A DNA stretch of 64,000 nucleotides, taken from NCBI GenBank assembly GCA_020746835.1, contig JAGPNK010000009.1:868001-932000 (forward strand), given 5' to 3'. The notes beneath the pieces were generated by a model, which ran no database searches, was not told where the DNA came from, and worked only from the letters and a program-made list of their open reading frames with translations. Shown here piece by piece: positions 11,622-23,572 of this stretch. The stretch comes from Stachybotrys elegans. Lineage: Eukaryota; Ascomycota; Sordariomycetes; Hypocreales; Stachybotryaceae. Made by a program: the position numbers and the translations under genes. Positions within the stretch are counted from its first letter, which is position 1, and each line of letters opens with the position of its first letter.

Positions 11622-12060
11622 ATACCCTGGGTAGCAATGCAGGCCCCCAAAAGCGAGCAGAGTAATACTTGAGTCAACATTTGCCTTTCTGTCGCAGTCT
11701 ATATTCGACAGTGGCATCTCCATGTAGCCACAGTTGTCAAAGTCAAAACCCCCGAGAGGAAATTATGAAAGTCACACAACCGAAAGGAGTAGGGACCAAG
11801 AATTCATGGGTATCGACTATCCTATATATCCTATAAATGCCTGACAGAAGTTCATATTTAAATAGATAACAGGTTCAGATATATGCTTCGCGTCTCGAGA
11901 CAACGTCATCTCAACACTGGTTGATAATGTGAATCCCGGGCATACTTGAATTCAATGGCTCAAGATTGGTATCATCCTATCATCTATCATCTATCCTCTA
12001 TCCATACACCCGTACTTTTCTTGCCGCCAAGACCAAATCAGATACTTTTTCTTCGTGAAT
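11622..12060. other. Convergent intergenic region
   Basis: It carries the 3' regions of the reductase and the alcohol dehydrogenase. It is AT-rich with repeated TATC/CTAT runs (around 11985-12010). No gene is seen. Confidence 0.5.
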
Positions 12061-13160
12061 TTATCGAACGAGCACAGCTCGGTATCGAATCTCGCCGTCC
12101 CGCAGCTTCTGCATAGCATCCTCGACACCATCCACAGTCATGGGGAAAGTCATGACAGTGGGAGTAATGTTCTTGCGGGCAGCAAACTCAAACAGGCTTT
12201 GGATCGAGCGCCTGGGAGCCACTAGGGAACACTGAATCTTGACGCCGTTCATGTTGAGGTGAGCCAGAGGAACGGGAGTAGGCGTCATGGAGACTGTGAG
12301 AGGGTAAATGCTTCCATGTGTATCCATCAGAGGAACCAGGCTATGAATTTGTCAGTACCTATCATTATGTTTCGACCATGGGAGACCGTACCTAATGTAA
12401 TCGACAGCAGCGCTGCCGCAGAGAAGTAGGTGCTTGAGGGGCTTGAAGTCCTGGGGGGCAGCCTCTCCTGAGCGGAAGACGACAAATTCGTTTGCGCCAT
12501 AGTCGAGAGCTTCTTGCCTCTTGGACTCGGAGCTTGAGAGCACAACCACGTGGCAGCCCATGGCAGCGGCCAGCTTAATAGCGATGTGGCCCAGGCCTCC
12601 GATACCCATGATGCCGACTCGTTGGCCAGCAGCCACGCCGTACTCGGTCATGACAGTCCAGACGGTAGCGCCGGCACACATGAGAGGCGCGGCGTTGACG
12701 GAATCGTAGCCATCCGGGATCTTGTACACGCACTTGGAGTCCCACACAGCACCATAGCTGAAGGTGCCGTTGTCGAGATCCTTGAAGCCGTAAAGCTTCT
12801 GCTCTCGACAGTATTGGTCCCAGCCTGATGGACCGTCAGTTGAATTCCATGGTCAGAGACAATGGGTGGTGGAGCCTGACCTGACGTGCAGTTGTCACAT
12901 GAGGCACAGACCTCATGAGTATACCCGAATCCTACTCGATCGCCAACCTTGACTGAAGTGACGTCTTGGCCAACCTCCTTGACAATGCCAATGCCCTCAT
13001 GGCCCAGGACCTGCCCCGTCCTTAGGTAGTGCTCGTCGGTTCCGCAAAGCCCAGAGTGTGTAGTCTCGATGAACACTTCGTGAGGCTTGACGGAGCGAGT
13101 CACCGTATCCTGGACAATCTTGCCCTCAGAGGAGCCACGGAAAACTTCAAAGGTCGACAT
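12061..13160 (-). CDS. Zinc-containing alcohol dehydrogenase (MDR family)
   Basis: Three exons (13160-12881, 12824-12392, 12340-12061) give 330 residues. Motifs in order: GLCGTDEHY with the first catalytic-zinc cysteine, GHEGIG, the four structural-zinc cysteines CxxCxxCx7C, LMCAGATVW with the second catalytic cysteine, and the Rossmann motif GIGGLGHIA. The protein resembles fungal NADP-type cinnamyl/medium-chain alcohol dehydrogenases, which interconvert alcohols and aldehydes in the cytosol. I chose MSTFEVFRG as the start because that is where the family begins. The frame stays open 31 codons upstream (ATG at 13253), and that Arg/Ser-bearing extension could be an alternative presequence. 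It is convergent with the SDR gene. Confidence 0.88.
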
Positions 13161-14546
13161 TGTTACGGTAGGAGAGTATAAAGATGGATTCGATCCAGCA
13201 CGACCGACAACTCGCTGGGCCAGGAGAGCCCCTTTTGTACCGATAGCGGTCAAGCCAAAATAACAACCGGAGAGGAGATTTCGGCCCCGTCAAAGAATCA
13301 TAAAACATACATCACTAAGCCGTCTTTGCCATGCATAAAACAACATCAAGTTCTTGCCCTTGGTCCTTCTAAGTGGGGAGGTGGAGTCTGGTGGATGAAG
13401 TTTTCGCAGTCCTGCTCCATAGAGATGCTGTTATGGCGAGAGACGGTGGGTCTTGAGGTTGTTGGCATCGACATTCTCATTCTTACTGCCGAGGAGTGGC
13501 ATGACAGACAAGAAACGGTCGGGCTAGCGACAGTCTGCCGGACACGCTATCGGGAATGAAACCCCAGCAGGCCCGGGCCTACGATGGAACGAGCCGTTTA
13601 CTTACCGGATGGAGCCAAAGGACCGATGAGCCGAGGCTTGCCACGTATTGACCCCCATCAGAACCCTTGCTAGGGACGGAACTAACATGAAGCTTGGCCT
13701 CCTGAGACTCGCCACCAGTGTCGGCCCAGGTTATCGGATCTGCGCCAGAATCTCTTTCGATGCTTCTAGGTTCACTATTGATACCATGTCGAAGGGGCCT
13801 CCCAACAACCAGGCAATCAAGTGTTTGGGATAAGGAACCGAGCCATAGCGGTTTCAGGTGAATCAAAAAGAGTTACATAAACCGAGGTGAAAGGGCTAGG
13901 CGTATATAGAGCAGGCAACTGCCCCAATTGGTCAATTAAGTCGGTTCAATAGACTGTGTCTACCCCTGAACCCCAGGCTCTCACCGGGCCAATCTGCGCT
14001 GGATTTCTAATCGCAGTTCATTGAGTCCAGCACCACACTATGACATGCCAATGGAAGCAATGTAGGTCACTGCCTGGACCAGTATGTTGGTACAATCAGT
14101 GAGGACTCGCTCAGAGTTGTAATGTAACAGAACTGGCTCCCCGCTGTCCTTCCACGTCGATCATCATCTCGCCCATATTGATAAGAGGCAGATCAACAGC
14201 TTCCCATGCACGAAGGAAGTTGCTAGTAGTGATAGTACCAACCACACATGGTCTAGTTATCTATTCACGTATATTGGTCAGCACGTACATTCAAGCTGAA
14301 GGAAGTCCGAGTATACCAGGAAGTGGGTCGGCACCAGTCGGCTTGAGCATCTTCAAGAAGTCATGGCTCTTTATGTTGATCGAGTGTGCTCGGCCCTAGT
14401 TTACTAATACGATTATGTTCTTGGATTCATTATCTAGCAGCCGTCTCATTTAGAGGAAGATACAGTGTTCCATCATCACATCTCCAGGACCATCTCAGGT
14501 TTTGAGGGCAGTTATGGCATGAACTCACTTCCATTATGATCTATTT
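13161..14546. other. 1.4 kb intergenic region
   Basis: It lies between the alcohol dehydrogenase promoter and the 3' end of the first HET gene. Short open frames (for example 13579-13866, minus) show no domain and no splice partners. Nothing else is recognised. Confidence 0.45.
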
Positions 14547-16577
14547 CTAAACCAGAACTACACTCGCCGAAGATGCCCTTGCTATAGTATGGCCCCCTTC
14601 GTTTCCGTCAGGGCCAATTTTGGAGTTTTCCCAGAGAATGCCAATACCAAATCTTCTGTACGCTGCCGCCTCGCCTTCCCCGAGTTTTCCAGACGTAGAA
14701 ACAAGGAGAAGAGCAACATATTCCCCCTTTTGGGAAGCCTTCGTCATCTCATGCGTAATAAGACACCAGATAGTAGAAACATCATCCCCATCAAGCAATT
14801 TACTATCCAAGAAGGCTTCTCCCAGGATCTCCTCGCTTCCCGGAGCTGCGATGATATGATGCCGGAGCTCTTGAGTCATAGCACGCTTTCCAAGAGTTGT
14901 CTTGAGCATTAGCCCTTTGACAGTTAAACGGGCGGCTTTGAGCGGGGATGCAAGCTCAATGCCTTCCCACTGTTGATCAACCTTTAGAAGCTCAAGCATA
15001 GCTCTCGAGGATTCTTCGTTATACGCGTGAGCCTTTATTTCACCTACCACCGACGTCCAGGACCAAGATGGGACGCTACCAGGCTCGCGGACGACACCAC
15101 GCGACGTTGCTTCCCACACCAACCCATTGGCGAGATCTTCAGCCCACAACCCTGCCAGGTATTGATGCCCGGTTTGCTTGGCGAACATGCCAGCTAAGCC
15201 GGCAATGGCGTTTCGCTTATCGCTGCTGTATGCTAGACGACGTTTGGAGTAATTCGTTATGAGTTGGTACCAGTATTTTAAATAATCCTTGCCGTCTTTC
15301 CCAGGGCCTTGGTTTGTCAGAACGGCCCATTGCATCGGGCCATTGTCGATGAGCCATGGGCCGTCAATCAGACCATCTTCAGTGGCGTAGCGAGCAGGGC
15401 ATTTCCACAACCACTGCTCCCTTCCGAAACACACTAGCCTGGACGCCAACACTGCCTCCTGTAGAGTCCATCCTCTGGTATTGAGAGGCTCCGAGGCTTT
15501 ATCAATTGTTCTGTGTGTTTCCATGCGAATCATAGCCGTCTCACCGTGTATTTTGACACACTGTGCGCCTTGAAAGGGGTTGAGAAGTCCTTCCTTAGGA
15601 CTATCAGATGATGTTGCGGCAAGCGTGAGGCAAGCATTGGCGTACACGGAGCCCATTTGAGCGGACTCGACTTCCCAGTCATGAGCCGAATCCTGGACTA
15701 TGCAAACGGAATCAATCCACAGATATCGGATCCCCAAGTATAACGTAGCGAGGATAGCTTCTCGCTGCGTCAACGGCAGAGAAGCAAAATCGATGCTCTG
15801 TTTGTGCTTGTCCAGGTTCTCCGTGGTTGTCTTGAAGTGGAAGTCTGGCTCTGTACCCCAGCAGTAGCTCAGTGCAGTATAGGTACCTAGTTCTCCCTCT
15901 CGGCACTCTTTTAACTTGATAACAACATCCTCTAATGTTGAAGGCACGTCAGGACTACCAGTGAGGTCCAATACGCGAGTGGGTAGCTTGACGTTGTGTC
16001 TTTGGGGGAGAGAGGCCAGGCAAGTCTCATGGTTCTCACAGTCTTTCAACCAGTTCTTACCTAGTCGTGATGGTGTCGTAATGGTTAAAGGCTGACCGTT
16101 ATTGACAGGAAAAGCTGTTTTTCCAACAATGGCAACCGCGCTGGTATACTTTTCATTCTTTGTTAATTCAATACACACAGGAGCTTCGGTACTGTTTCGA
16201 TCACACAAAGCAGGATCACCCTGTTGGTATCGAGCAACAAGCCAAGGGGAACCTCGTGTTAGGCTTATCTCTAGCCACTTGCACACTGAACAAGTTTCGC
16301 CTGACTCAACCAAGCTCTGAAGGTTTGGCTGATGGCTGATAAAGCTGGGAACATCAGGATGCAGCAAAAGTTGGCAGTATTGGCAAATACCGTCTGCGTT
16401 TGGGCTCGTAAACCCCCATTGCTCAGGGGAAACCGGCGTTTTCTCTTCCTGCGGTGGTCTGATGTCCTGAATGTCGCTTCCTCGAAACCCAAATATGCGC
16501 GCTTCCTCGGGAGACTTGAGGCTATATAGCAGCAATGTCTCGGGGATGGAAGAATCAGGCGAGTCTTCAGAAGCCAT
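14547..16577 (-). CDS. HET-domain protein (heterokaryon-incompatibility type), copy 1
   Basis: An uninterrupted frame of 676 residues starts MASEDSPDSSIPETLLLYSL. A cysteine-rich N-terminal zone (CQYC near 65-68, CSVCKW near 96-101) precedes the HET domain at about 233-377: TALSYCWG (234-241), YLWIDSVCIVQD (285-296) and NTRGWTLQE (366-374). HET domains, distantly TIR-like, trigger cell death when genetically different fungal cells fuse, or act in innate-type responses; most genomes hold many of unknown specificity. The C-terminal ~300 residues carry no recognised domain. A longer in-frame start at 16775 would add a hydrophobic stretch; the inner ATG fits other HET proteins better. A second HET gene lies head to tail upstream. 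Confidence 0.88.
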   Translation of the reverse strand: MASEDSPDSSIPETLLLYSLKSPEEARIFGFRGSDIQDIRPPQEEKTPVSPEQWGFTSPNADGICQYCQLLLHPDVPSFISHQPNLQSLVESGETCSVCKWLEISLTRGSPWLVARYQQGDPALCDRNSTEAPVCIELTKNEKYTSAVAIVGKTAFPVNNGQPLTITTPSRLGKNWLKDCENHETCLASLPQRHNVKLPTRVLDLTGSPDVPSTLEDVVIKLKECREGELGTYTALSYCWGTEPDFHFKTTTENLDKHKQSIDFASLPLTQREAILATLYLGIRYLWIDSVCIVQDSAHDWEVESAQMGSVYANACLTLAATSSDSPKEGLLNPFQGAQCVKIHGETAMIRMETHRTIDKASEPLNTRGWTLQEAVLASRLVCFGREQWLWKCPARYATEDGLIDGPWLIDNGPMQWAVLTNQGPGKDGKDYLKYWYQLITNYSKRRLAYSSDKRNAIAGLAGMFAKQTGHQYLAGLWAEDLANGLVWEATSRGVVREPGSVPSWSWTSVVGEIKAHAYNEESSRAMLELLKVDQQWEGIELASPLKAARLTVKGLMLKTTLGKRAMTQELRHHIIAAPGSEEILGEAFLDSKLLDGDDVSTIWCLITHEMTKASQKGEYVALLLVSTSGKLGEGEAAAYRRFGIGILWENSKIGPDGNEGGHTIARASSASVVLV

Positions 16578-16925
16578 AGTTGGAAAGTTGGGATGTGAGT
16601 CTTGAATTCGGGTTGCTTCGAGTTGGAATAGGGACGATGGCAATGTGGGGGAAACGGAATGTGTGAAGCCTAAGACACGTGATAAAAAGAGGATGCCAAG
16701 CAAAAATATTGGGTAAAACTTGTCAAAAAGGACCAGAATCCTTGTAATGCAGATACCCGACGATGGGGGATGCAAAACTCTTACAGCTCCGCAACTTGCG
16801 AATCCATCAAAGGGATCAGTTACCTGACTTTGCTCACATAAACCCTCCCAAATATACCAATGACATGAGATCGAACAGTGACTGGGTCTGTAGTTGAAAG
16901 GGGTTACTAGTATATTTGACCTCTT
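16578..16925. other. Spacer between the two HET genes
   Basis: It contains the promoter of HET copy 1 and the 3' end of HET copy 2. It also holds the possible 66-codon N-terminal extension of copy 1 (to 16775). Nothing else is seen. Confidence 0.5.
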
Positions 16926-19126
16926 CTAAACCAAGGCTATTTCCGTTTCTGGCGTTGTTGCAACCCATCTCACCCCATGCAAGATGCTGTAATAACCCAC
17001 GCGGCGAAAGGTCGGTAGCTGATCAGTTGTGATACTGTAGCCGCGAGAAGTGATAGGATTGCTAAGCCGAGGGCTTTTCGTCAAAGGTTCCAAGACTAAG
17101 CCTTCATATCGCGAGAGGCGTCCTTCATAGTTGGCCGTGGGCATGCAAATGACGACGTTCCCTGTTATACAACCGTTCTGGGTATCTAAAAGCACCGATT
17201 CTCGATATGTTATCTGCTCTTTGCTTTCTGCCGCAAACTTAGACTCGTAAGCAGCCGTCAACGATATGGAGTCGGTCAGCTCAGCGACTTCTTCCTCTCG
17301 GTCTTGAGTGTAGCCCAAATCGAAGAATGGTGGGCTGTCAGGATATTCTTTTCCTCGCTTACACCATGCAATCTTCAACATGGCTCTAATAACCAGAGCG
17401 TCGCGTTGCCGGAGTGCGCCAGTGGGAATTGGTAGTTGGCGGTCAGTTTCCATGAATGCCAGCGGCTTAACCATGCCTCTTCCTGCCATCCAATGGCCAC
17501 ACCTGACGGGAGTGTGAAGTGAGAGCCAAGACCACGTTGGACCTATAAATTCTACTGGCTGTGCTGCTCTTGTGCCGCCATCGCGAGACCATTGCATGCT
17601 CCAAGCAATACTCTCATCCAACCAGACGCCATATGAATGCGGAGTTGACCGGGCTGCGTTGAGCGCCTCAATCAAGCCGGTAAAGGCAAGCAGGCGGTCC
17701 TTGGAAAACGTGATTTTTGTCTTGGAATATTTGTTGACGAGATCTGGCCAGCTCTGGTCAACTGGTTCATCGTCTTCACTTTCCCTCTTGCGTAGTATGC
17801 CTGCAAATCTTTGCCTGTCACCCACAAACCCCCACCAGATGGCGTCGGGTTCCTTGGGTTTCCCTTGCAAGTGCGACTCACACGCTTCAAGCTCATCACA
17901 GCCCCATAGGATTTGCTCCTTTCCAAAGTAGAGCGTGCGGGGCGAAAGCAGGCGTTCCTGGAAAACCCAGGCTCGTTGGTATAGCGGACCTCGTTCAATG
18001 TTGGCTTTCCATCTCTCATCCAGCGATACTGCATGAATGTTGCAGTATTCCACGTTGCCTTCGCTGGAGAGCCTTAGCGGCATGATGAAGGGGTAGACGA
18101 AGCGAGGGTTACGGCTTGAGAAGCACCCCCCTTGGCCGTCCGATGCATGACTCGCTGAGATTGTGCAAGTGGATAGACTGTAGACTTTATGCATGGAAAG
18201 GGCTTCTCGATCCCAATCGGCCATATCGTCCTGGATAATACAGAGTGAGTCTATCCAGATGTAGCGAAACCCTAGAGCCCGTGTAATGGAGAGAGCATCG
18301 AGAAACGTTTTGGACAACTCAGAAAGCGGCAGTTTCTGGGTAAACTGTGCAATATTGTTCCGAAGCAGTTTGCATTGCTTGCTAATATTGCCCCAGCAGT
18401 GACTCAGGGTCAACCACTCTGGAGTCACGTCAAGAGCCTGTGTGGATATGATCTTCGGGCATGAGATGCCTTGCGTGTCTCCCACATCAACCAGCCTAGT
18501 TGGCGCCCAAGAAGGACGTTGCCGTAACGAACAGCCGTGATTGGCCAAACATTGTTGAAGTAGCTCTCTGGCGGTGGCAAGAGCCTTTGCCGACTCTGTG
18601 CTCACGCTTTGAGGGATTACAAGGTCTTCGTCCTCCTGAAGGGTGCAGGCTGCAGCCTCTGTAGAGTAGAATTTAGTCAATCCCGTGTCACGCAAGAATG
18701 AATGCATCATGTAAACCAACCGGGAATCTTGTCGAAGGGGAGAAAAAAGCTGCGCCGAGTGTTTGGTTCCTTGACATCCTTGCCGCGCCAGAAGCCCATC
18801 ATGTGTTCGTGACCCCCCGTGCCAGATGTGAAGCCATAGCGAAAGTCAATGTCGTCACTGGGGTTGAGGTCTTCCCAATCACTCCACGGCCTTGTACTGT
18901 CATTGTCATCACTCATTGATATGAGCTTGTACCAGACCAGGGAGCACATGCGACACCCATTAGCCAACGCCTGTTCAAACGTAGCCTTGGTCTGGCTCAA
19001 CTTGTACCCATCGTCCTCACTAGGGAAGAAGAGGCTGGCTGCGACGGTGTGCTTGCGAGTGGCTATTCCGCTACACGCGTCGCACAAGTATGACAGCACT
19101 TTGGCGTCAAAGTTGCCTGGTGGCAT
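16926..19126 (-). CDS. HET-domain protein, copy 2
   Basis: Exon 1 (19126-18721) and exon 2 (18658-16926) join across a 62-nt intron with donor GTTGGT, branch GACTAAA and acceptor CTACAG, giving 712 residues. The N-terminal zone has CDAC and CRMC pairs. The HET core has LTLSHCWG (about 218-225), YIWIDSLCIIQD (about 268-279) and AWVFQERLLSPR (about 360). Without splicing the N-terminal 135 residues would be lost. Both HET genes have the same order, a cysteine-rich N-terminus then HET, but their sequences differ strongly, so they are not a recent duplication. The role in non-self recognition is inferred from the family. Confidence 0.88.
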
Positions 19127-19646
19127 TTTGGCATGAGAAGGCTACGGCGTAGGCGCGTTTGTCAGTACAGAGTATGCGGGGTAGAATTGTAATTCCCGGT
19201 GAGAAAACCGGGACTTAGTCATATCAAACCACACCTCACATACGAACTCAAGCAAAGCAAAGCAAACCCTCTGAGTGATCAGATCTTGCAGGGAATAGAT
19301 GAACATGATTTGAGCGCTTGGTGTGTTGTAGGTATCAGTTTCTCTCGAGCAGAATCTCAACTCGTCACTTCCAGCCTCTTGCTGACTCGACCGACATGGA
19401 TATATCAGAAAGTAAGCATGTAATTGTAATGGATGGGCGGTTGAGGCGTCGTATCTTGGCTATAGACTTTATCCATGCCCCATGACGTTGTGCAATCGCC
19501 CATGACCTCATGCCTCGTCATATCCTTGTGAAGCAGCCTGTTTCGAGCGACTGCAGTATCCTTCTCTCTGTACGCATCTCGAATTGTAGTTCAACGCCTC
19601 GCCATTTCTCTAGCTATTCATTGAGCTCAGTACAGAAACCGAAATC
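19127..19646. other. Divergent promoter region
   Basis: It separates HET copy 2 from the Ser/Thr/Pro-rich gene at 19647. No gene is seen. A degenerate repeat of 'cgtcatgcccc'-like words occurs near 19470-19510. Confidence 0.5.
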
Positions 19647-20947
19647 ATGTCAGCTCTGGATAAACCAAAGGAGAAAACGTCGAAATGGAAACTCTTCACC
19701 TCTTCCAAAAACAAGTCGCCGGGCGGAGACGTGGGCGGCCAAAACCTACTCCCACCCGACTCTGCCTATGGGAGCAGCGAGCCGAATCGATCGCTGACTA
19801 CCGAGGGCAGCCCCAACTTGTCGACGAGCATAAGTGGCATTCCGACGCCTATATCAGACGCCGAGCCGGCTGTCAAGCAGGAAACCCACACGAACCCAAC
19901 GACTGGTCAGATAACCACCACAACGACGACGACGACAACAACGACGACCACTGTTGTTGACCCGAATGGGACAGTCTCGACGGTGGAGCAGCCTCGAGTG
20001 ACGGCAGCGCAACCGTCATCGAACGGCAATAGTATTTTGAGCACGGAACCAGCCCCGGAATGTGTGACACCAAATCCCCTCCACCATCCGCCAGCTCGGC
20101 GACAGAGCATAGAGACTCCCGGACATCGCATTATCCCACCGCGCGCGGGCGTATATCAGCAAGCGCCGCCAGCCGAGCCTGTCCCAGCAATTCCAGAACG
20201 GAGCAGCAATAGGAACTCCTATGCTGAGCAGAACCCTTTCCCGCCACCCCTTGCCCCAAACCCCAAAGCACACAACGAGCTTCCCAAACCATCCTCTGAG
20301 CTGTTCATGCCCTCCGATCCCAGATACAAGGTACCTCCGCATGCATCCCACCAAGAAGGCTTCACAGGTTCAGGCCGCCCAAGCCCTGGTCTCCAGCCAC
20401 CGCCTAGGGTGGAACATGTTCGAGAAAAGCCCTCGACGCTGGAAAATCTCAAGTCGGCCGCTGCTGGAATCCACGTAGGGACTACTCTGATTGACTTACC
20501 GTGGCTCTTGCTGATACTTGTTTCCAGGGTGCCAGCGAGACACTCCGAGGGACATTCAACTCAACCCTCGACCGACATCTGGGCCCGGACTCGCAGCCCT
20601 CAGAGAAGGACCAGGCAGCCATCAGGGCCGGCCGTTACGAAGTCGAGAATAGGCGATTCTACCGGCCCAATAAACAGATGCAAGAAGAAGAGAGCCAGGA
20701 CCAGCAATCGCCGCAGCAAGGGGCAGCGGGCTACCAACAGTCGGCAGCCACCAGCAGCCCAAACGAACACGAGGAAACGCACGGCATCAGGCCAAAGATG
20801 AGCGACTATATCGACCAGATCGCGGGCAGCTCGGCGACTTGGCTGCGCAACGAGCCAAGCCTGGGTGCCAGGCCGGAGAGAGCCAGGCTCAGGAAACGTA
20901 GCGGCTCTATGCAGCGCAGCAACAACCTGAGTGTTGTGGGCGAGTAA
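19647..20947 (+). CDS. Ser/Thr/Pro-rich conserved fungal protein
   Basis: Exons 19647-20474 and 20528-20947 join in phase 0 over a 53-nt intron and give 415 residues. Most of the chain is disordered: a basic start (MSALDKPKEKTSKWKLF), a run of 13 threonines encoded by an ACN repeat, then long Pro/Ser/Asn-rich stretches. The best conserved-looking part is around the splice junction (LKSAAAGIHGASETLRGTFN) and extends to about residue 325; the C-terminus has YIDQIAGSSATWLRNEP. There is no signal peptide and no membrane span. I know this general type as unnamed proteins in Sordariomycetes; function unknown. Confidence 0.7.
19911..19951 (+). repeat. Threonine-coding ACN repeat
   Basis: ACC/ACA/ACG codons encode the polythreonine run in the Ser/Thr/Pro-rich protein. 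It is low-complexity coding sequence rather than a perfect microsatellite. Confidence 0.8.
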
Positions 20948-21428
20948 AGTTATGCCCAAATAATTGAAGCAATGTACAAACCAATCGCATTACCGTCTTT
21001 CCCTATTGCTTGATCTTGAGCAGTCGAGGTAAGCCCAAGTATCTACCTGTACCGCCCGGCCTGGACCGGCCCTCAGGCCTCATTGCCCATTTCCCGCAGC
21101 TCGAGTCCGCCGTACTTTCCGGCGACATGGCTGAACAGGCCGTCGGGCGCCTCGGGACTGCAGTGGGTTGTTCGAATGTGTTCTAGGATAGAGCAAAGGT
21201 TGCAGAGTTCTATCCCTCCAGCTCTTCGCATGTCACAGTCATTAATCTTGCGGGTAATGCGGCCTCCGCATGCAGGCCTTGGCATTCCAATCCCATTTGG
21301 GATGGCTGCCTGCTGCCTGACACTGCTTACTTCATCTCCCCGCTTGTCAAAAGGGCGCCGCCGTCCCCTCTTCTGCCTCAAGTAACAAACAGACAGCATC
21401 CACTTCAGGCGTTCAAGGGACTGCAAGC
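20948..21428. other. Intergenic region before the F-box gene
   Basis: No coding exon is recognised. A minus-strand frame at 21073-21435 overlaps the F-box start and has no domain. Confidence 0.5.
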
Positions 21429-22736
21429 ATGGCAAGTTTTACAACTCTCCCTTGGGAGTTGTGCCACCATGCATTCGGATACCTCAGCCTACAAGACAAG
21501 CTTCGCTTCAGCGCTACGTGTAAATTGTATCGTACACACTTTACGCCTCAGCTCTTTGAAACCATATCTTTCACAAACGACAACGTCATCGCTCAGTCTG
21601 CACTGGCAGCTGTCAAGGCTCACGGCGCTCATACCACTCGCATCGAATTCGTGGGCCGGGCTGAGCCTAGCAAAGAGTTTGCCACACCAGTCTTGCTGGC
21701 TGCTACGCTGGACCTTCTTACAGGACGTCACACACCCAACGTTCACACGGTTCAAGTCGATTTCGACTTCAACTTTGATGAGGACGACGACTGGGATAAC
21801 AATCCCAATGCCCCCATGAACGAATCTATATATGTGTTTGCCGCAATTGAGACCGATGACTATTTCCAAGAGAGCGAGAAGAAATGGAACTGGCGGAGCC
21901 TCATGAATGAGACTTGGAGGGCCTTGTTGGGCAACCATCACGTAAAGACACTCATCGTCAAGAGATTCGTTCCAAAGTGGACTACTGCATTTAAGACGAA
22001 AGAGTTTCAACTCTTTCTCGGAAACCTTGAATCAGCAACCTTTGAAATCCTGGGAGGGGATAATGGCGCCGGATGGCGGGCCAACACAGTCTGGGGATAT
22101 TGCGAATTCCTCAGCAATGACTTTGGGCACGTCTTTTTCCGTCACATGCACAAACTCAAGCAACTCGAGTTTTTTGCCTCGCCTGAAGGGCCTCTCGGCC
22201 TTCAAGGCCACCGTTACATTCCCTTGGCTATCCAACAAGACGACATGCCGCTCCTGCAATCGCTCAAGCTGGTCAACTGCTTCATCGGCCCCGAATTGGT
22301 CTCCTTTATTCAAGGCCACGCACAGGTCCTGCGTACTCTACATTTGGATGAATGCATGGGCTCGGACGCGGCGATAGACTCTATGTCCTGGGCCCAGTTC
22401 TTCAGCCAGGTGTACAATAGCAAAGTAGCTATTGCAGAGCTGCTGGTTGAAAATGCCATGGTGCCGTTGACCAGCGATGAGAGATGGGGCAGCGCGCAGC
22501 ACGGGCCGGAGGAGCCTGTAGAAATCCAGGAGATCCGTCGCAAGCTGAAGGCCCAGCCAGAGCTGAAGCTTTTTGGATACAAATTCCTGGACGAAAAGTA
22601 CGGTATTTGTTTTGACGACGAGGGTCTGAACGCCAGCAGTTTCACCGCCGGAAACGACCAGAGAGCATACGATCGCTTGATTGGCCTCGTGAAGCAGAAT
22701 GCTGCGCAGAGGTCCGCAACTCGCTCTCGATATTGA
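21429..22736 (+). CDS. F-box domain protein
   Basis: A single-exon frame of 435 residues. Residues about 5-45 form an F-box: LPWELCHHAFGYLSLQDKLR followed by FSATCKLYR. F-box proteins bind Skp1 in SCF ubiquitin ligases and choose substrates with their C-terminal part. That part holds no clear LRR or WD40 repeats, but leucine-rich stretches such as LQSLKLVNCFI and LRTLHLDECMG look like degenerate LRR units, which is usual in fungal F-box proteins. An acidic insert FNFDEDDDWDNN lies near 116-128. The substrate is unknown. Confidence 0.8.
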   Translation: MASFTTLPWELCHHAFGYLSLQDKLRFSATCKLYRTHFTPQLFETISFTNDNVIAQSALAAVKAHGAHTTRIEFVGRAEPSKEFATPVLLAATLDLLTGRHTPNVHTVQVDFDFNFDEDDDWDNNPNAPMNESIYVFAAIETDDYFQESEKKWNWRSLMNETWRALLGNHHVKTLIVKRFVPKWTTAFKTKEFQLFLGNLESATFEILGGDNGAGWRANTVWGYCEFLSNDFGHVFFRHMHKLKQLEFFASPEGPLGLQGHRYIPLAIQQDDMPLLQSLKLVNCFIGPELVSFIQGHAQVLRTLHLDECMGSDAAIDSMSWAQFFSQVYNSKVAIAELLVENAMVPLTSDERWGSAQHGPEEPVEIQEIRRKLKAQPELKLFGYKFLDEKYGICFDDEGLNASSFTAGNDQRAYDRLIGLVKQNAAQRSATRSRY

Positions 22737-23572
22737 CTTTTCTAATTGTCCGGCCATTTTCGAGGAGATTCTGCGCTGGAGTCGAAGTGGGTGGAGGGTC
22801 ACAGCACCATGATATCTCAAAAGTGCCGAGTATTGGGCTCCTACGTATTCCACTTCTTGCTGACTTGTTGTTTAGTTCCAGCGCATCCGGCTGCATGATT
22901 TTGCTTCAAGTCCGGCCAAGCCTGCATTTCTACATCCTTACTGGCTATAAGCGGAGAGTTGGAACAGGTCCGAATAGGGCATCCGAGTTTAATGTTTTGG
23001 CACATGACTTGTTGGAGTTCAGAAGATATCTATCTATATACTCAAGGTCTTTCAGTCCATGTCGTTCTTGAACCTCATGTGAACCGCCGACTACGTAGCC
23101 GCTTACCCCGCGAACAATCCCTAACCAAGGTAAATACACATCTGATATGTTGGTTAACAAGATGAAGAGGCAGGCTACGTGCGCGTGCGGCTGCAACAGC
23201 TCGTCGACAATTTTTACGCGGCGCGGCGAGAGGACCAAGGCAGTATGGCGGCGATGGAGGCAGCCGTCCGAGGCAGTGAGAGGACAGGCATTTATTTGCA
23301 TTTGCATTTGCATTTGCCAGGACATGGATGTGCATGTGAGTGTGGGTGTGTGTCGTGGAACTCCGAGCTCCGCACGTGGAATTGATAAGCACTGACTCTA
23401 CACCGTAATTCACGTAATTCACGTCGGGTCAGCGATACGAGAATCTCACCAGCCTCCAGGTACTACACAATGCGGCATCCGATAAACAGTGGCCGCACCG
23501 CAATACAAGACAATCAATACATTGCACTCCATTACATCGCATTGCATTACACGTTCATTCATCTAGTCTAAG
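22737..23572. other. Intergenic region before the zinc-finger regulator
   Basis: It contains a TTTGCA repeat (23291-23318), a GT-rich stretch (23330-23355) and a duplicated GTAATTCAC word near 23405-23423. The last 80 bases are repeats of CATTACA/GCATT type. No gene is seen. Confidence 0.5.
23291..23318. repeat. TTTGCA hexanucleotide repeat
   Basis: Three perfect TTTGCA units plus flanking degenerate copies, about 260 bp upstream of the zinc-finger gene start. Confidence 0.75.

Noticed and set aside
19911..19951. Simple repeat considered as a CRISPR-like array, with others in the window
   Set aside because: Repeats are short, contiguous and without spacers; the organism is a eukaryote.
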